DNA of 64,000 nucleotides, taken from positions 2,046,001 to 2,110,000 of the forward strand of contig NZ_CP026107.1 in assembly GCF_002902965.1 (NCBI RefSeq), written 5' to 3'. Made by a program: the position numbers and the translations under genes. This document shows positions 9,004 to 17,130 of the stretch, in pieces. The notes beneath the pieces were generated by a model. That model was not told where the DNA came from, ran no database searches, and saw only the letters and a list, made by a program, of their open reading frames with translations. Every line of letters begins with the position of its first letter. The first letter of the stretch is position 1. This DNA is from Paraburkholderia hospita. Lineage in GTDB: Bacteria > Pseudomonadota > Gammaproteobacteria > Burkholderiales > Burkholderiaceae.

Positions 9004-10389
9004 CTAGCGAACCACCGTTAGTGAGCGATCTGTGCGCAAGCCCCGCAGAAACGAAGCAATATCGAACCCATACGACTCGAGCAGCCGGTACAGCGTGACG
9101 CGCGAAATGCCGAGATCACGCGCAGCGTCCGCGACTCTGCCGCGATGACGCAGCAAGGCCCTTTCAACTGCCTGTTGCTCGGCGCGGCGCCGCACCTGGT
9201 CGAGCGACATCGTGCGCGCATCGACATGGTGCGCAAGGCCAAGGTCGCTCGCCGTGATGACAGAGTTGTCGAACAGTACAACCGCACGCCACACGCGATT
9301 TCTCAATTCGCGGACGTTGCCGGGCCAGTCGTGCGCACGCAGAGCCCGAATCGCGTCTTCGGAAAAGCCGCGAATCCGGCGGCGCGAATCCACGCGCAAC
9401 TGGTCAAGCAGATGCCGCGCGAGGAGTTCGACGTCCGCACCTCGTGCGCGCAGCGGCGGCTCTTCGATCTGGAGCACACTCAGCCGATGATAGAGATCCT
9501 CGCGAAACCGTCCTTCGCGCGCCGCGCGCTCCAGATCGACGTTCGTCGCACAGACGATTCTCACATCCACATCGATCGAGCACACGCCTCCCAGTCGTTC
9601 GATGCTGTGCTCCTGCAGAAAACGCAGTAGCGTCACCTGGCTTTCCATCGGCAGGTCGGCAATTTCGTCGAGAAAAACCGTACCGCCGTTCGCCGACTCA
9701 ATGCGCCCCGTCTTCCGCTCATTCGCCCCCGTGAACGCGCCACGCTCATAGCCGAAGAGTTCCGAAGTAACGAGATGCACAGGGATCGCGCCACAGTTGA
9801 TCGCGACAAACGGCCCATGGTGTCGATCCGAGTGCCGGTGAATGGCGAATGCAGTCAGTTCCTTGCCCGTACCCGACTCCCCCTGGATAAGAACGGGTGC
9901 GTTGCACATCGCGACCTTGCGCATCGTGCGAAATAGCTGGAGCATCGCATCGCACGAGCCGATCATGTCACCATCGACAACGGTCAACGATTCAGCCGTC
10001 GTGGTTCCGCCCAGTGAGCACATGCCGCGCGCGTGACCCACGGCATGTCCGAGTTCGACGGCCGTCGTCGGTAGCGTGATGTAGCTGATGCAGTGACTAC
10101 GGACAACAGAACGAATGGTGGTGTCTTCCAGTTGCCCGTGCTGGAGCGCCGCGACCCAGCCTACGTCGCGCGTCGCCAGCACCTCCGTGAGCGGCTCCAT
10201 GTCGCGCGGAAACTTCATCGACGCAATATCGAGCAATCCACCTGCGCCCGAAGCAGGCCGTGTCCGATGCTTCGTCCGCGCACTAATGTCGATCCGGTCG
10301 ATCGCCCATCCCTTTGTCGGCAGCAGCGCATCCGGCAGCGCGCGGTTCACGCGGCAAACGTGATAGAGCTTCCTCGTCACAGAGTCCAT
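9004..10389 (-). CDS. Sigma-54-dependent transcriptional activator (VpsR-like N-terminus)
   Basis: Enhancer-binding protein of 461 residues. The ATG at 10389 is chosen because GAGAGG lies six bases before it. The N-terminal 130 residues (KLYHVCRVNRALPDALLPTK onward) look like a degenerate receiver of the VpsR type rather than a normal phospho-acceptor domain. The AAA+ core has Walker A GESGTGKE, the sigma-54 contact loop GAFTGA and Walker B GGTVFLDEIADLP. A Fis-type helix-turn-helix is at the C-terminus (RVADAARDLGISRVTLYRLL). It stands alone; target genes are not evident, though the adjoining porin or secretion cluster are candidates. Confidence 0.9.
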   Translation of the reverse strand: MDSVTRKLYHVCRVNRALPDALLPTKGWAIDRIDISARTKHRTRPASGAGGLLDIASMKFPRDMEPLTEVLATRDVGWVAALQHGQLEDTTIRSVVRSHCISYITLPTTAVELGHAVGHARGMCSLGGTTTAESLTVVDGDMIGSCDAMLQLFRTMRKVAMCNAPVLIQGESGTGKELTAFAIHRHSDRHHGPFVAINCGAIPVHLVTSELFGYERGAFTGANERKTGRIESANGGTVFLDEIADLPMESQVTLLRFLQEHSIERLGGVCSIDVDVRIVCATNVDLERAAREGRFREDLYHRLSVLQIEEPPLRARGADVELLARHLLDQLRVDSRRRIRGFSEDAIRALRAHDWPGNVRELRNRVWRAVVLFDNSVITASDLGLAHHVDARTMSLDQVRRRAEQQAVERALLRHRGRVADAARDLGISRVTLYRLLESYGFDIASFLRGLRTDRSLTVVR

Positions 10390-10683
10390 ACGAAGCCTCT
10401 CTGTTTGATTCTGATTCGAAAGAAAAGCTGATCGCCCTGACAAGGAAGCGAAATTGCACCGTAATGGAAGTGTCGGCGAGTACAGCTTAAGAACGCCTTA
10501 AGATCTGTTTTCTATTCAGATGACGACGGCTCTTTTGTGCATCAATCATTCGCCATGTGTGCGGTAAACCTCATAAGCTGCAGTGAACATCCAGGTAATG
10601 AGAATCAATGGCACAACCTTGACGTTGGACCTGCAATGATGAAGATGCAAACAAGGGGATTTCAATCGGCTTGATGCCGATCG

Positions 10684-11304
10684 TCAATGCGATGCACCGA
10701 ACGGACGAGGCGTGTAGTGCGTCAATCCGTCGTTCATCGGATCGAATGGCGCGCCTGCTGTACCCGGTCTCGCTGGCTTCGCAGGGGTATCGCTGTTGGA
10801 GTAGGTGCGCTGCATCGGCGGCAAATAGAAGAACTGCCAGCCTGCGTAGGTCTGCTGTCCTTCGAAGTCTTCGAACTGCCGGGGAAAGTTGGCACGCTTG
10901 ATCGGCGCATCAGTCGAATTGCTGTGCAAGCCCGCCATCCGGCCCGCCTGATACATATAGACCCAATCGTTCTGCCCGGTGATGGGATCGGCATACGCGC
11001 GCCGCAGATGATGCAGCGGCTCGGGAACACGCGTGTCGTTGAGCAGTTCGTCGACGGAAGCGGGCAGCGTGCGCCCAGCTCGGTAGTAGCGCAATATCGC
11101 GAGCCGGTACTGGTTCCCGACGAACAGCAGTTGCTGCTCGTTTTCCCGTTTGCGTTGCAGCGACCAGACATCGAGCGCGCCCATCAGCGCGACGGAGAGC
11201 AGCATCAACGCGATTAGCAACGTCAACATCACGAGACCGCGATCACGCGCGACATGCCCGACATGCGCAGTCGCGCGGCGGCCACACGCTGCGCCGAACC
11301 TCAT
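10684..11304 (-). CDS. Type II secretion/pseudopilin-like protein (degenerate prepilin motif)
   Basis: Protein of 206 residues, last gene of the secretion operon. One hydrophobic segment at about 27-46 (LVMLTLLIALMLLSVALMGA) follows RDRG, in the position of a pseudopilin transmembrane helix, then an amphipathic alpha helix (WSLQRKRENEQQLLFVGNQY) as in pseudopilins. The canonical G-F-T-L-x-E start is lost: the residue at +5 is not Glu. The C-terminal half is Pro-rich and soluble. The ATG overlaps the preceding gene by four bases. It is probably a minor pseudopilin or tip component; whether the prepilin peptidase still cuts it is open. Confidence 0.65.
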   Translation of the reverse strand: MRFGAACGRRATAHVGHVARDRGLVMLTLLIALMLLSVALMGALDVWSLQRKRENEQQLLFVGNQYRLAILRYYRAGRTLPASVDELLNDTRVPEPLHHLRRAYADPITGQNDWVYMYQAGRMAGLHSNSTDAPIKRANFPRQFEDFEGQQTYAGWQFFYLPPMQRTYSNSDTPAKPARPGTAGAPFDPMNDGLTHYTPRPFGASH

Positions 11305-11693
11305 TTGCCCGCTCCCGCGTCACCCGAAGCCGTGCCCTGCGGGCTGCTGGCAGGCACGATATCGTAGACACCCGGCTTCGTGTCATCCGGCGACGCGACG
11401 ACCGCCCATTTGTCGTCACCGTTGACGGGATCGACGGGAATCGTGCGCAGATAGTGTCGCGTCACAAGCTCGTCGAGCGTATCAGGATAGGCGGCGTTGT
11501 CACCGTAGTACTTGTCGATCGCATCGCGCATTACAGCGAGATTCTGCGCACGCACCTGTTCCTTGCCGCGATCGATGCTGTGCATGTAACTCGGCAGCGC
11601 GATGGTCAGCAACAGCCCGATGATCGCCATCACGACCACCAGTTCGATCAGCGTGAAGCCGGTATCGCGCCGGCGCGTATCGATGTGTTTCAT
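11301..11693 (-). CDS. Type II secretion pseudopilin (GspG-like, small)
   Basis: Pseudopilin of 130 residues. A short basic leader MKHIDTRRRDTG is followed by the prepilin cleavage site G/FTLIELVVVMAIIGLL with Glu at +5, so it should be processed by a prepilin peptidase and assembled in the periplasmic pseudopilus. A helix (ARAQNLAVMRDAIDKYYGDN-like region) and a short C-terminal beta domain with DPVNGDDKW follow. GTG codons at 11708 and 11705 could start it, but the ATG at 11693 has GGTGAG upstream and gives a normal leader. It lies between two other pseudopilin-like genes. Confidence 0.85.
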   Translation of the reverse strand: MKHIDTRRRDTGFTLIELVVVMAIIGLLLTIALPSYMHSIDRGKEQVRAQNLAVMRDAIDKYYGDNAAYPDTLDELVTRHYLRTIPVDPVNGDDKWAVVASPDDTKPGVYDIVPASSPQGTASGDAGAGK

Positions 11694-11701
11694 GGTCGCG
11701 C

Positions 11702-12247
11702 TCACCACTGTCGATAGGGAATGCCATTGATACCGACGCGATCCGACTTCGACGTAACGTCGAATACGTCCTTGCCCACGTTGCCGCGTTCCGAAGCATC
11801 ACTGCCGTCGGCATGCGCGGGCGGGTCGCCGAACGCGCGCAGGCTCCAGGTATCTTCGGGCGGTGTATCGGCGTCGCCTGCGAAGAACGGGTCGCGCGGC
11901 ACGCGGCGCAGGAACATCAGCAGGCCGCCCTTCGGGTCCTTTACGTTCTTCACGCCGTCCACCAGCACCGCTAGCGAAGGCGGATAGCCGGAAGCTTCCG
12001 CTTCCCGCTCGATAAGACCGGCGTCGCTCGCTTCCTTGTAGCCGTCGAGGGCGGTACGAATCTCGCGCAATGCGCCGCTCAGTTGCTGTTCCTTTTCGCG
12101 CTGCACGATCAGTTGCGAAAACGGCACGACAGCAAGCGCCAGAATGCCGACGAGCGCAAGCGTGATCACGAGTTCGACCAGCGTGAAGCCACGCAGCCTC
12201 GCACGGCGCGCGATACTGCAACGGTCTGGACGCACAAGGCGAGACAT
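11702..12247 (-). CDS. Type II secretion pseudopilin
   Basis: Pseudopilin of 181 residues. A leader rich in Arg (to residue 20) precedes the cleavage site G/FTLVELVITLALVGILAL with Glu at +5, then the long N-terminal helix QREKEQQLSGALREIRTALD. The segment VKDPKGGLLMFLRRVPRDPF resembles the PulG family. The C-terminal 60 residues are polar and specific to this protein. It starts three bases after the secretin stop, so it is co-translated with it. It is probably a major or minor subunit of the pseudopilus; the true GspG orthologue is at the other end of the operon. Confidence 0.82.
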   Translation of the reverse strand: MSRLVRPDRCSIARRARLRGFTLVELVITLALVGILALAVVPFSQLIVQREKEQQLSGALREIRTALDGYKEASDAGLIEREAEASGYPPSLAVLVDGVKNVKDPKGGLLMFLRRVPRDPFFAGDADTPPEDTWSLRAFGDPPAHADGSDASERGNVGKDVFDVTSKSDRVGINGIPYRQW

Positions 12248-12250
12248 CGT

Positions 12251-14536
12251 TCAGTACCCGCCGTTCTGGATCGGACGCAGCGGGTTGTCGCTTGGCATGT
12301 CGCCTGGCGGCATCACGAGATTCGACGGAGGCGCGGTCGGCGCTGACAGCGCGGGTGCGGGCGGAGGCGGAGGCGCCATCTGTGCACCGGGTGCTGCGGA
12401 CGGCGCCTGTGGCGCGCTGCCGTTGCCGTTCTCGCCGTTCGACTGCGCCTCGGCGGCACCTTGATCGGCAGGCGGCGTGGCGCCGTTAGCGGGCGGCGCG
12501 GGCAAGGTCGAATAGCGGCCGCCGTACGGTTGCTGCGGCGGCGCCGTGCGTGGCACCGGAGGCAACTGGCCGAACGCGCTCGCGGGCGGCTGGGTTGTTG
12601 GCCGGCCCTGCGTGCTGCTGTGCGGCGTGGCGGCCGCACCGCCCGTCGTGCCGCCGCCCACGCTGCCGGGCGTACGGACGACGGGACGCGGTACCGTCGG
12701 TTCCAGTTCCGCGACGACCGGGTCGAGCCGCAGCTGCTCCGAGTGCACGTTGACGTCCGTGCCCGACCAGACTTCCTGCGTATCTGCGTCAGCGGCGATC
12801 TGCGGGCGCACGATATGCGGTGTGATCTGCAGCACGATCTCAGTCTTCACGTGGTCGCCGTTGTGATTGGAGAAGAGCCGTCCGAGCACGGGCAACTGGC
12901 CGAGGCCCGGCACCTTGTCGGCCGTCGTTCTGTCAAAATCGGAAATCAGGCCGCCGAGAATCTGCGTTTCGCCGTCGCGCAAACGCAGGCTCGTCGACGC
13001 GTTGCGTGTGCCGATCTGATAAGCGAGCGTCGTCAGCCCTGCCTGCGAACTGTCGCTCTGGATAACCTTGGTGATGTTGCTTACTTCCAGGTTCAGCTTG
13101 ATGCCGACATCGCCGTCCCGATAGACCTGCGGCTCGACTTCGAGCTTGATGCCGACGTCGAGGTACTGGACCATCTGCGTATAGGACGGTCCACTCGTGC
13201 TCGGCGTGCTCGAACTCGAAATCACGGGCACCTTGTCGCCGATCAGGATGCGCGCCTTTTCCTTGTTGCGCGCGCGAATGCGCGGACTGGCGAGCAGGTT
13301 GGCATCGGTGTCGCTCAGCTTGAAATTGGCCGTCGCGGACAGGCCGCTCACATTGAGCGCATTGATAGGCAGATGGTGCAACTCGCCCCAGGTATTGGCC
13401 GTGGCGGGTGTCGACATGGTGAACGTGTTCGGCCATTCGATGCCAAGGTCGGTCATGCGATCGTGCGAGACTTCCAGCACCTGCACTTCCATCATCACTT
13501 CGGGCTCGGGAATGTCCTGCGCAGCGATCATTTCCTCGGCCACGCGGATCGTATCGGGCGTGCCGCGTATCGTGACGGTGTTCGACCGTTCGTCGACCAC
13601 CACTTCCTTCAGCTTCAGCAGGCTCTTCAGCAAGCCCTGAATCTGCTTCGCATCGACATTCGACAACTGGAACGTGCGCACCTTCAGTTCCTGATACTCC
13701 AGTTCCTTCGCCGGCGTCGCCGGATAGATGAAGAGCGTATTCGCGTTCAGTTGCTTCTTGTCGAGCTGGCTCTGCATCAGGATCATGTCGACGGTGTCCT
13801 GCAGCGTCGCGTTCGTGACGAAGATGGTCGTCTTCAGGTCGGCGCGCACGTCACGATCGAAAATCACGTTGAGACCCGTCGTTTTCGACAGCGCTTCGAA
13901 CACCATCCGCACGTTGGCATCGCGAAACTGAAGCGTGACGGGCGTCCGCATGATGGACGACGCGGTGATCTTTTCCTCCTTCAGCGCGCGCTGCTGATTA
14001 CGTTTGTCCTGGATATTCCTGAGCATCTGCTGCGCCATCGGATTGGTCGGGTTCTGCGCCAGCACCCGATGCACGCGCTCTTCCGCGAGCGCATACGAGC
14101 CGCGCTGCATCATGCGGTCCGCTTCCTGCAAACTCGTGAGGTCGCGCCGGTCACGGTCGAGCGCGGCGCCGATCTTGCGGCCGCGCTCGCTCGTCGGGTC
14201 GATCTGGTAGGCCTGGCCAAGCGCCTGGACCGCGAGGTCATACTGGTAGCTCCCGCGGTACGCGTCCGCATCGTCGAGCAACGCATTCACGCGCGCGTCG
14301 CGATCGTGCAGATAGTCGATCTGCAATTGCGCGTTGGTGGGATCGTTCTGGCGCGTAGCGGGCGGTGTCACACAACCGCCCAACGCCAGCACGGCCAGTG
14401 CGATGCACGCAGCCTGGCGCTTCGTCAGCGGCACACGGGGCGAGCAATGCGTGAGGGGAGCGGAATGCGGTGGATAGCGCGTTGATGAGCCGCTGTCCCC
14501 GTTGCGGCTCCGATCGCGGCTGCATGCGGCTGTCAT
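12251..14536 (-). CDS. Outer-membrane secretin (GspD/PilQ/MshL family)
   Basis: Secretin of 761 residues, forming the outer-membrane channel. A lipobox LALGGC (Cys about 55) after a hydrophobic run suggests a lipoprotein with an unusually long, Arg-rich pre-region; the ATG at 14536 has GAAGGA six bases upstream. TPR-like helices follow at about 70-190, then the secretin N domains (TPVTLQFRDANVRMVFEALS near 197-216), and the C-terminal barrel with the secretin signature VPGLGQLPVLGRLFS and ILGGLISDFDR. The last 150 residues are Pro/Gly/Ala-rich and low in complexity. It is the only secretin in the window and serves the adjoining gsp/pil-like genes. Confidence 0.93.
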   Translation of the reverse strand: MTAACSRDRSRNGDSGSSTRYPPHSAPLTHCSPRVPLTKRQAACIALAVLALGGCVTPPATRQNDPTNAQLQIDYLHDRDARVNALLDDADAYRGSYQYDLAVQALGQAYQIDPTSERGRKIGAALDRDRRDLTSLQEADRMMQRGSYALAEERVHRVLAQNPTNPMAQQMLRNIQDKRNQQRALKEEKITASSIMRTPVTLQFRDANVRMVFEALSKTTGLNVIFDRDVRADLKTTIFVTNATLQDTVDMILMQSQLDKKQLNANTLFIYPATPAKELEYQELKVRTFQLSNVDAKQIQGLLKSLLKLKEVVVDERSNTVTIRGTPDTIRVAEEMIAAQDIPEPEVMMEVQVLEVSHDRMTDLGIEWPNTFTMSTPATANTWGELHHLPINALNVSGLSATANFKLSDTDANLLASPRIRARNKEKARILIGDKVPVISSSSTPSTSGPSYTQMVQYLDVGIKLEVEPQVYRDGDVGIKLNLEVSNITKVIQSDSSQAGLTTLAYQIGTRNASTSLRLRDGETQILGGLISDFDRTTADKVPGLGQLPVLGRLFSNHNGDHVKTEIVLQITPHIVRPQIAADADTQEVWSGTDVNVHSEQLRLDPVVAELEPTVPRPVVRTPGSVGGGTTGGAAATPHSSTQGRPTTQPPASAFGQLPPVPRTAPPQQPYGGRYSTLPAPPANGATPPADQGAAEAQSNGENGNGSAPQAPSAAPGAQMAPPPPPAPALSAPTAPPSNLVMPPGDMPSDNPLRPIQNGGY

Positions 14537-14550
14537 TTATGTTCCTTCGC

Positions 14551-15129
14551 TCATTTTCCTTCGCTTTGCATGGATATGACCTGCCTCTGGTTCAACGGCA
14601 GATACATCAGCACGATGTCGGCGTCGGAGATCGACTCGACGCGGTACTGTCCATCGACCACTTCTCCCTGAGACACGATCACCAACTGATCGCCACTGCT
14701 CAGGAAGACACGTGGCTTGAGCGTCGAGCCGTCCAGTTTTCCCAAGTACACATACGGCACGGGTGGCGCGGTCGGTGGTGGCGGAGGCTCGGGTGCAGCC
14801 TGTACCGGTGGGGGCGCAGGCGGCAGCCACGACGACGCGGCAAACGGGTTGTTGCGCGATTCGAGCGACATGGGCTTGCGTAATGCCGCGAGCTTTTCGT
14901 TCGAGGTCTTTTCGCTCACTGCCTGCGTTGCTTTTCCTGGCGATTTCGCGCGGTCGTGCTTTGCCGCGGAGCGAACCGAAGAAGCCGTCAACGCGACGTC
15001 GTGACGTGCGACACTCACAGCCGCCATCGCCGACGGTCCTTCCGGAGCGCGCCACGCCTTCACCGAAAGCGCGATCGTCGCGATCAGACAGATGCCCAGC
15101 ATGGAGCGGCGAACGAGAACGGAACTCAT
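14551..15129 (-). CDS. PilP/GspC-like inner-membrane protein
   Basis: Protein of 192 residues in the PilP position just before the secretin gene. One N-terminal membrane segment (MLGICLIATIALSVKAW, about 10-26), a Lys/Ala/Ser-rich linker, a Pro-rich tract (APEPPPPPTAPPVPYVY region near 113-127) and a C-terminal beta domain (GKLDGSTLKPRVFLSSGDQL) that resembles the homology region by which PilP or GspC contact the secretin. The ATG overlaps the upstream gene by four bases. Function is assigned from layout and position; sequence identity to PilP is not obvious. Confidence 0.6.
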   Translation of the reverse strand: MSSVLVRRSMLGICLIATIALSVKAWRAPEGPSAMAAVSVARHDVALTASSVRSAAKHDRAKSPGKATQAVSEKTSNEKLAALRKPMSLESRNNPFAASSWLPPAPPPVQAAPEPPPPPTAPPVPYVYLGKLDGSTLKPRVFLSSGDQLVIVSQGEVVDGQYRVESISDADIVLMYLPLNQRQVISMQSEGK

Positions 15130-15692
15130 GGCCGCGCCGTCCCGTATACGAGTTCGAACCGGACGCGTGCATCGAGCACGCTGCCGTCCACGGCGGGCCG
15201 TTCGACGTGAATCTCGCGCAACGCCGCGTTCGGCACGCTGTTGAGCACCGACGCAAGAAACCGGCGAATCGTGACGTACTGATCCTTGACGGGCAGCAGC
15301 ATCTGATAGCGCACGTAACGTCCGCCTGGATCGGCAACGATGACGTATTCCGCTGAGCCGACTGCCAGATTGCTGTCGCGGGCGTGCGCGAGTATCGCAG
15401 CGATATCGTCCGCGCTATGCGCGAAACGCGGAAACAGATCGGGCAAGCTCGCGAGCACGGCGGTATCCGCGTACGAGCCCGCGTCGCGGGAAACGTCTGC
15501 TTTCTTCGCGGAGCGCGCAGGCCGAACCTCGTTCGACAGCGCGAGCGTGTCGCCTTGCATGCGTATCGCACTATCGGCCACGACGGCAGCAGCACACAGC
15601 AACGCGATGCCGGCGATCCCCGCTATGCCGAAGCGCCGCATCAATTCGAAACGCAAGGTCAGGCAGCGCTCGCGCAGAAACTCGACGTTCAT
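15126..15692 (-). CDS. PilO/GspM-like assembly protein
   Basis: Bitopic inner-membrane protein of 188 residues. A short cytoplasmic N-terminus is followed by one membrane helix (FGIAGIAGIALLCAAAVVAD, about 21-40) and a periplasmic part with a coiled region and a ferredoxin-like beta-alpha-beta ending (QMLLPVKDQYVTIRRFLASV), the shape of PilO or GspM. The ATG at 15692 is preferred because it overlaps the upstream stop as ATGA; a start 12 bases earlier is possible. With the neighbours it would form the PilN/PilO-type heterodimer linking the cytoplasmic ATPase platform to the secretin. Confidence 0.6.
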   Translation of the reverse strand: MNVEFLRERCLTLRFELMRRFGIAGIAGIALLCAAAVVADSAIRMQGDTLALSNEVRPARSAKKADVSRDAGSYADTAVLASLPDLFPRFAHSADDIAAILAHARDSNLAVGSAEYVIVADPGGRYVRYQMLLPVKDQYVTIRRFLASVLNSVPNAALREIHVERPAVDGSVLDARVRFELVYGTARP

Positions 15693-16219
15693 GAGCGGCT
15701 CCACACGGCGGTAACCTGAAACCGGACGGGCGTGCCCGGAACATTGGCTTCGATCTCGTGATCGTTGAGCACGGCCTCCCGCAATAGCTTGCTCGATTGC
15801 AGATAGCGCAGATACGCGATCATCGCGTCGAAGTTCTTCGCCTCCGCCGTAATGCGAATCTGGCTCTGCACCGGATTCTGATCGATGCCGATCAGCGCGA
15901 CATCATGGTCGGGATAGTCCTCGACGATCGACAACAGGTCTTGCCACGGCACCGTCAGTTCACTCAGCACCGCAAGACTCTGCTTTTCCGCATGCATCGC
16001 TGCAGGCGTTGGTTGCGCCCTGACGAGATGGGCTTTGGCGGACCCACGATGGCGCACTTCGTCCAGCCGTTCCTGCGCCTGCTGGTTGTCATCGAATGCC
16101 TGCCACAGCCGCACACCGCTCGCAAGCAGCGCGCAAATCGCGATGCACAGCATGATGAGTCCCGCTGGCGCGAGGTGCGACCGCCGGCGAGCGAAGTCGA
16201 TGTCGAGTCGCTGGATCAT
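15689..16219 (-). CDS. PilN-like assembly protein
   Basis: Bitopic inner-membrane protein of 176 residues. The N-terminus MIQRLDIDFARRR is like PilN, whose short cytoplasmic tail binds PilM. One membrane helix (LIMLCIAICALLASGVRLW, about 21-39) follows, then a helix (AFDDNQQAQERLDEVRHRG) and a periplasmic ferredoxin-like domain with ALIGIDQNPVQSQIRITAEA and FDAMIAYLRYLQSSKLLREA. It is joined to its neighbours by ATGA overlaps at both ends. Family assignment rests on topology, motif and gene order (M-N-O-P), and is moderately sure. Confidence 0.65.
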   Translation of the reverse strand: MIQRLDIDFARRRSHLAPAGLIMLCIAICALLASGVRLWQAFDDNQQAQERLDEVRHRGSAKAHLVRAQPTPAAMHAEKQSLAVLSELTVPWQDLLSIVEDYPDHDVALIGIDQNPVQSQIRITAEAKNFDAMIAYLRYLQSSKLLREAVLNDHEIEANVPGTPVRFQVTAVWSRS

Positions 16220-17130
16220 TGCGCGTACTCCAGCAGATGGCGCGCAAAGCTCTCGCCCCCCTCAAGTTCATGACAGGCATTCGGCGGAGCCAGCGTAGTC
16301 ACGCTCGCAAAGCGCGCTTGCAGCGCAGCGAGATCGATGGCAATGCCGGAGCCATAGAAGCCCAGCGCGCAATCCTCGTGTTTGAGCGTCGTACGTTCCG
16401 CGCAGCGCTCGAACGCCTGTTCCGCGAGTAGCGTGACTTTCGCGGGATCGCATGCGTCGCCCGCGAAAAGGCGCTGCACGTCATAACAGGCCCAGCCACC
16501 CGCTTCTATCAGCACAGCCTGGATCAGCGCGTCGGCGGCGAACACGACCATCGCGTTTGCGCGGGGCATTCTGTGCAGCGTCCGGTTGAGCATTTCAGGC
16601 AGGCACAGTTTCACCGCCAGCATGCGGGCGCCGGCCGACGCACCCGCTTCGCGCATGCCATCCACCAGCGCGCACGGCAACGCGCTGGCAAACATTGCAC
16701 GTCCGCCACGCTGCACGCACGCGCGCACAACGATGGTCTCTCCATCGACGCCATACGTATCGATGAAATGCGCACGCGCGATCTCGTCGACTTCTCGCGC
16801 GCGCAACGTGCGGAAGTCGCCACGGAGTATCGCGTGGTTGCCCCAGAAGTCGTCGAGCACGATATGGGCGCCGCGCGTTCGGGAAGGCACGCTCGGCGCT
16901 TGCGCCGCAACGCTATCCGGCGCGGGCTCGAGCGCTGCGCGCAGTGCGTCGAAGACACCCGCTTGCGTGAACCATTGCGTTTCGGGCATCGGCACGCTGC
17001 GCGGCCCGGCGGGCGAAGTGGGCTTGCGCGCCGGCGTCCAGCGCGTCCAGCGCGGCCCCACGGCGACCTCGCGCGTGCCGATGCCGATGTTGATGTCCGC
17101 GCCGGGCGAATCAATCGACCATGGTGACAC
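16216..17130 (-). CDS. PilM/GspL-position protein of the secretion cluster
   Basis: Protein of about 304 residues lying where PilM or GspL would be, between the ATPase and the PilN-like gene. The GTG at 17130 is chosen because GAGGAG lies seven bases upstream; this overlaps the ATPase gene by 20 bases. No signal peptide or membrane helix is seen, as expected for a cytoplasmic actin-like PilM. Blocks such as GADINIGIGTREVAVGPRW and AMVVFAADALIQAVLIEAGG suggest a divergent actin-like fold, but no clear phosphate loops were recognised. The role as cytoplasmic ring partner of the PilN-like protein is inferred from position. Confidence 0.6.
   Translation of the reverse strand: MSPWSIDSPGADINIGIGTREVAVGPRWTRWTPARKPTSPAGPRSVPMPETQWFTQAGVFDALRAALEPAPDSVAAQAPSVPSRTRGAHIVLDDFWGNHAILRGDFRTLRAREVDEIARAHFIDTYGVDGETIVVRACVQRGGRAMFASALPCALVDGMREAGASAGARMLAVKLCLPEMLNRTLHRMPRANAMVVFAADALIQAVLIEAGGWACYDVQRLFAGDACDPAKVTLLAEQAFERCAERTTLKHEDCALGFYGSGIAIDLAALQARFASVTTLAPPNACHELEGGESFARHLLEYAQ

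Noticed and set aside
10609..10622. TGGCAC...TTG sequence resembling a sigma-54 promoter
   Set aside because: The spacing between GG and the -12 element is one base short, GC is absent at -12, and no plus-strand gene follows.
12461..14485. A 674-residue plus-strand open frame over the secretin gene
   Set aside because: Shadow of the secretin on the other strand: rich in Arg and His, no motif, no ribosome site.
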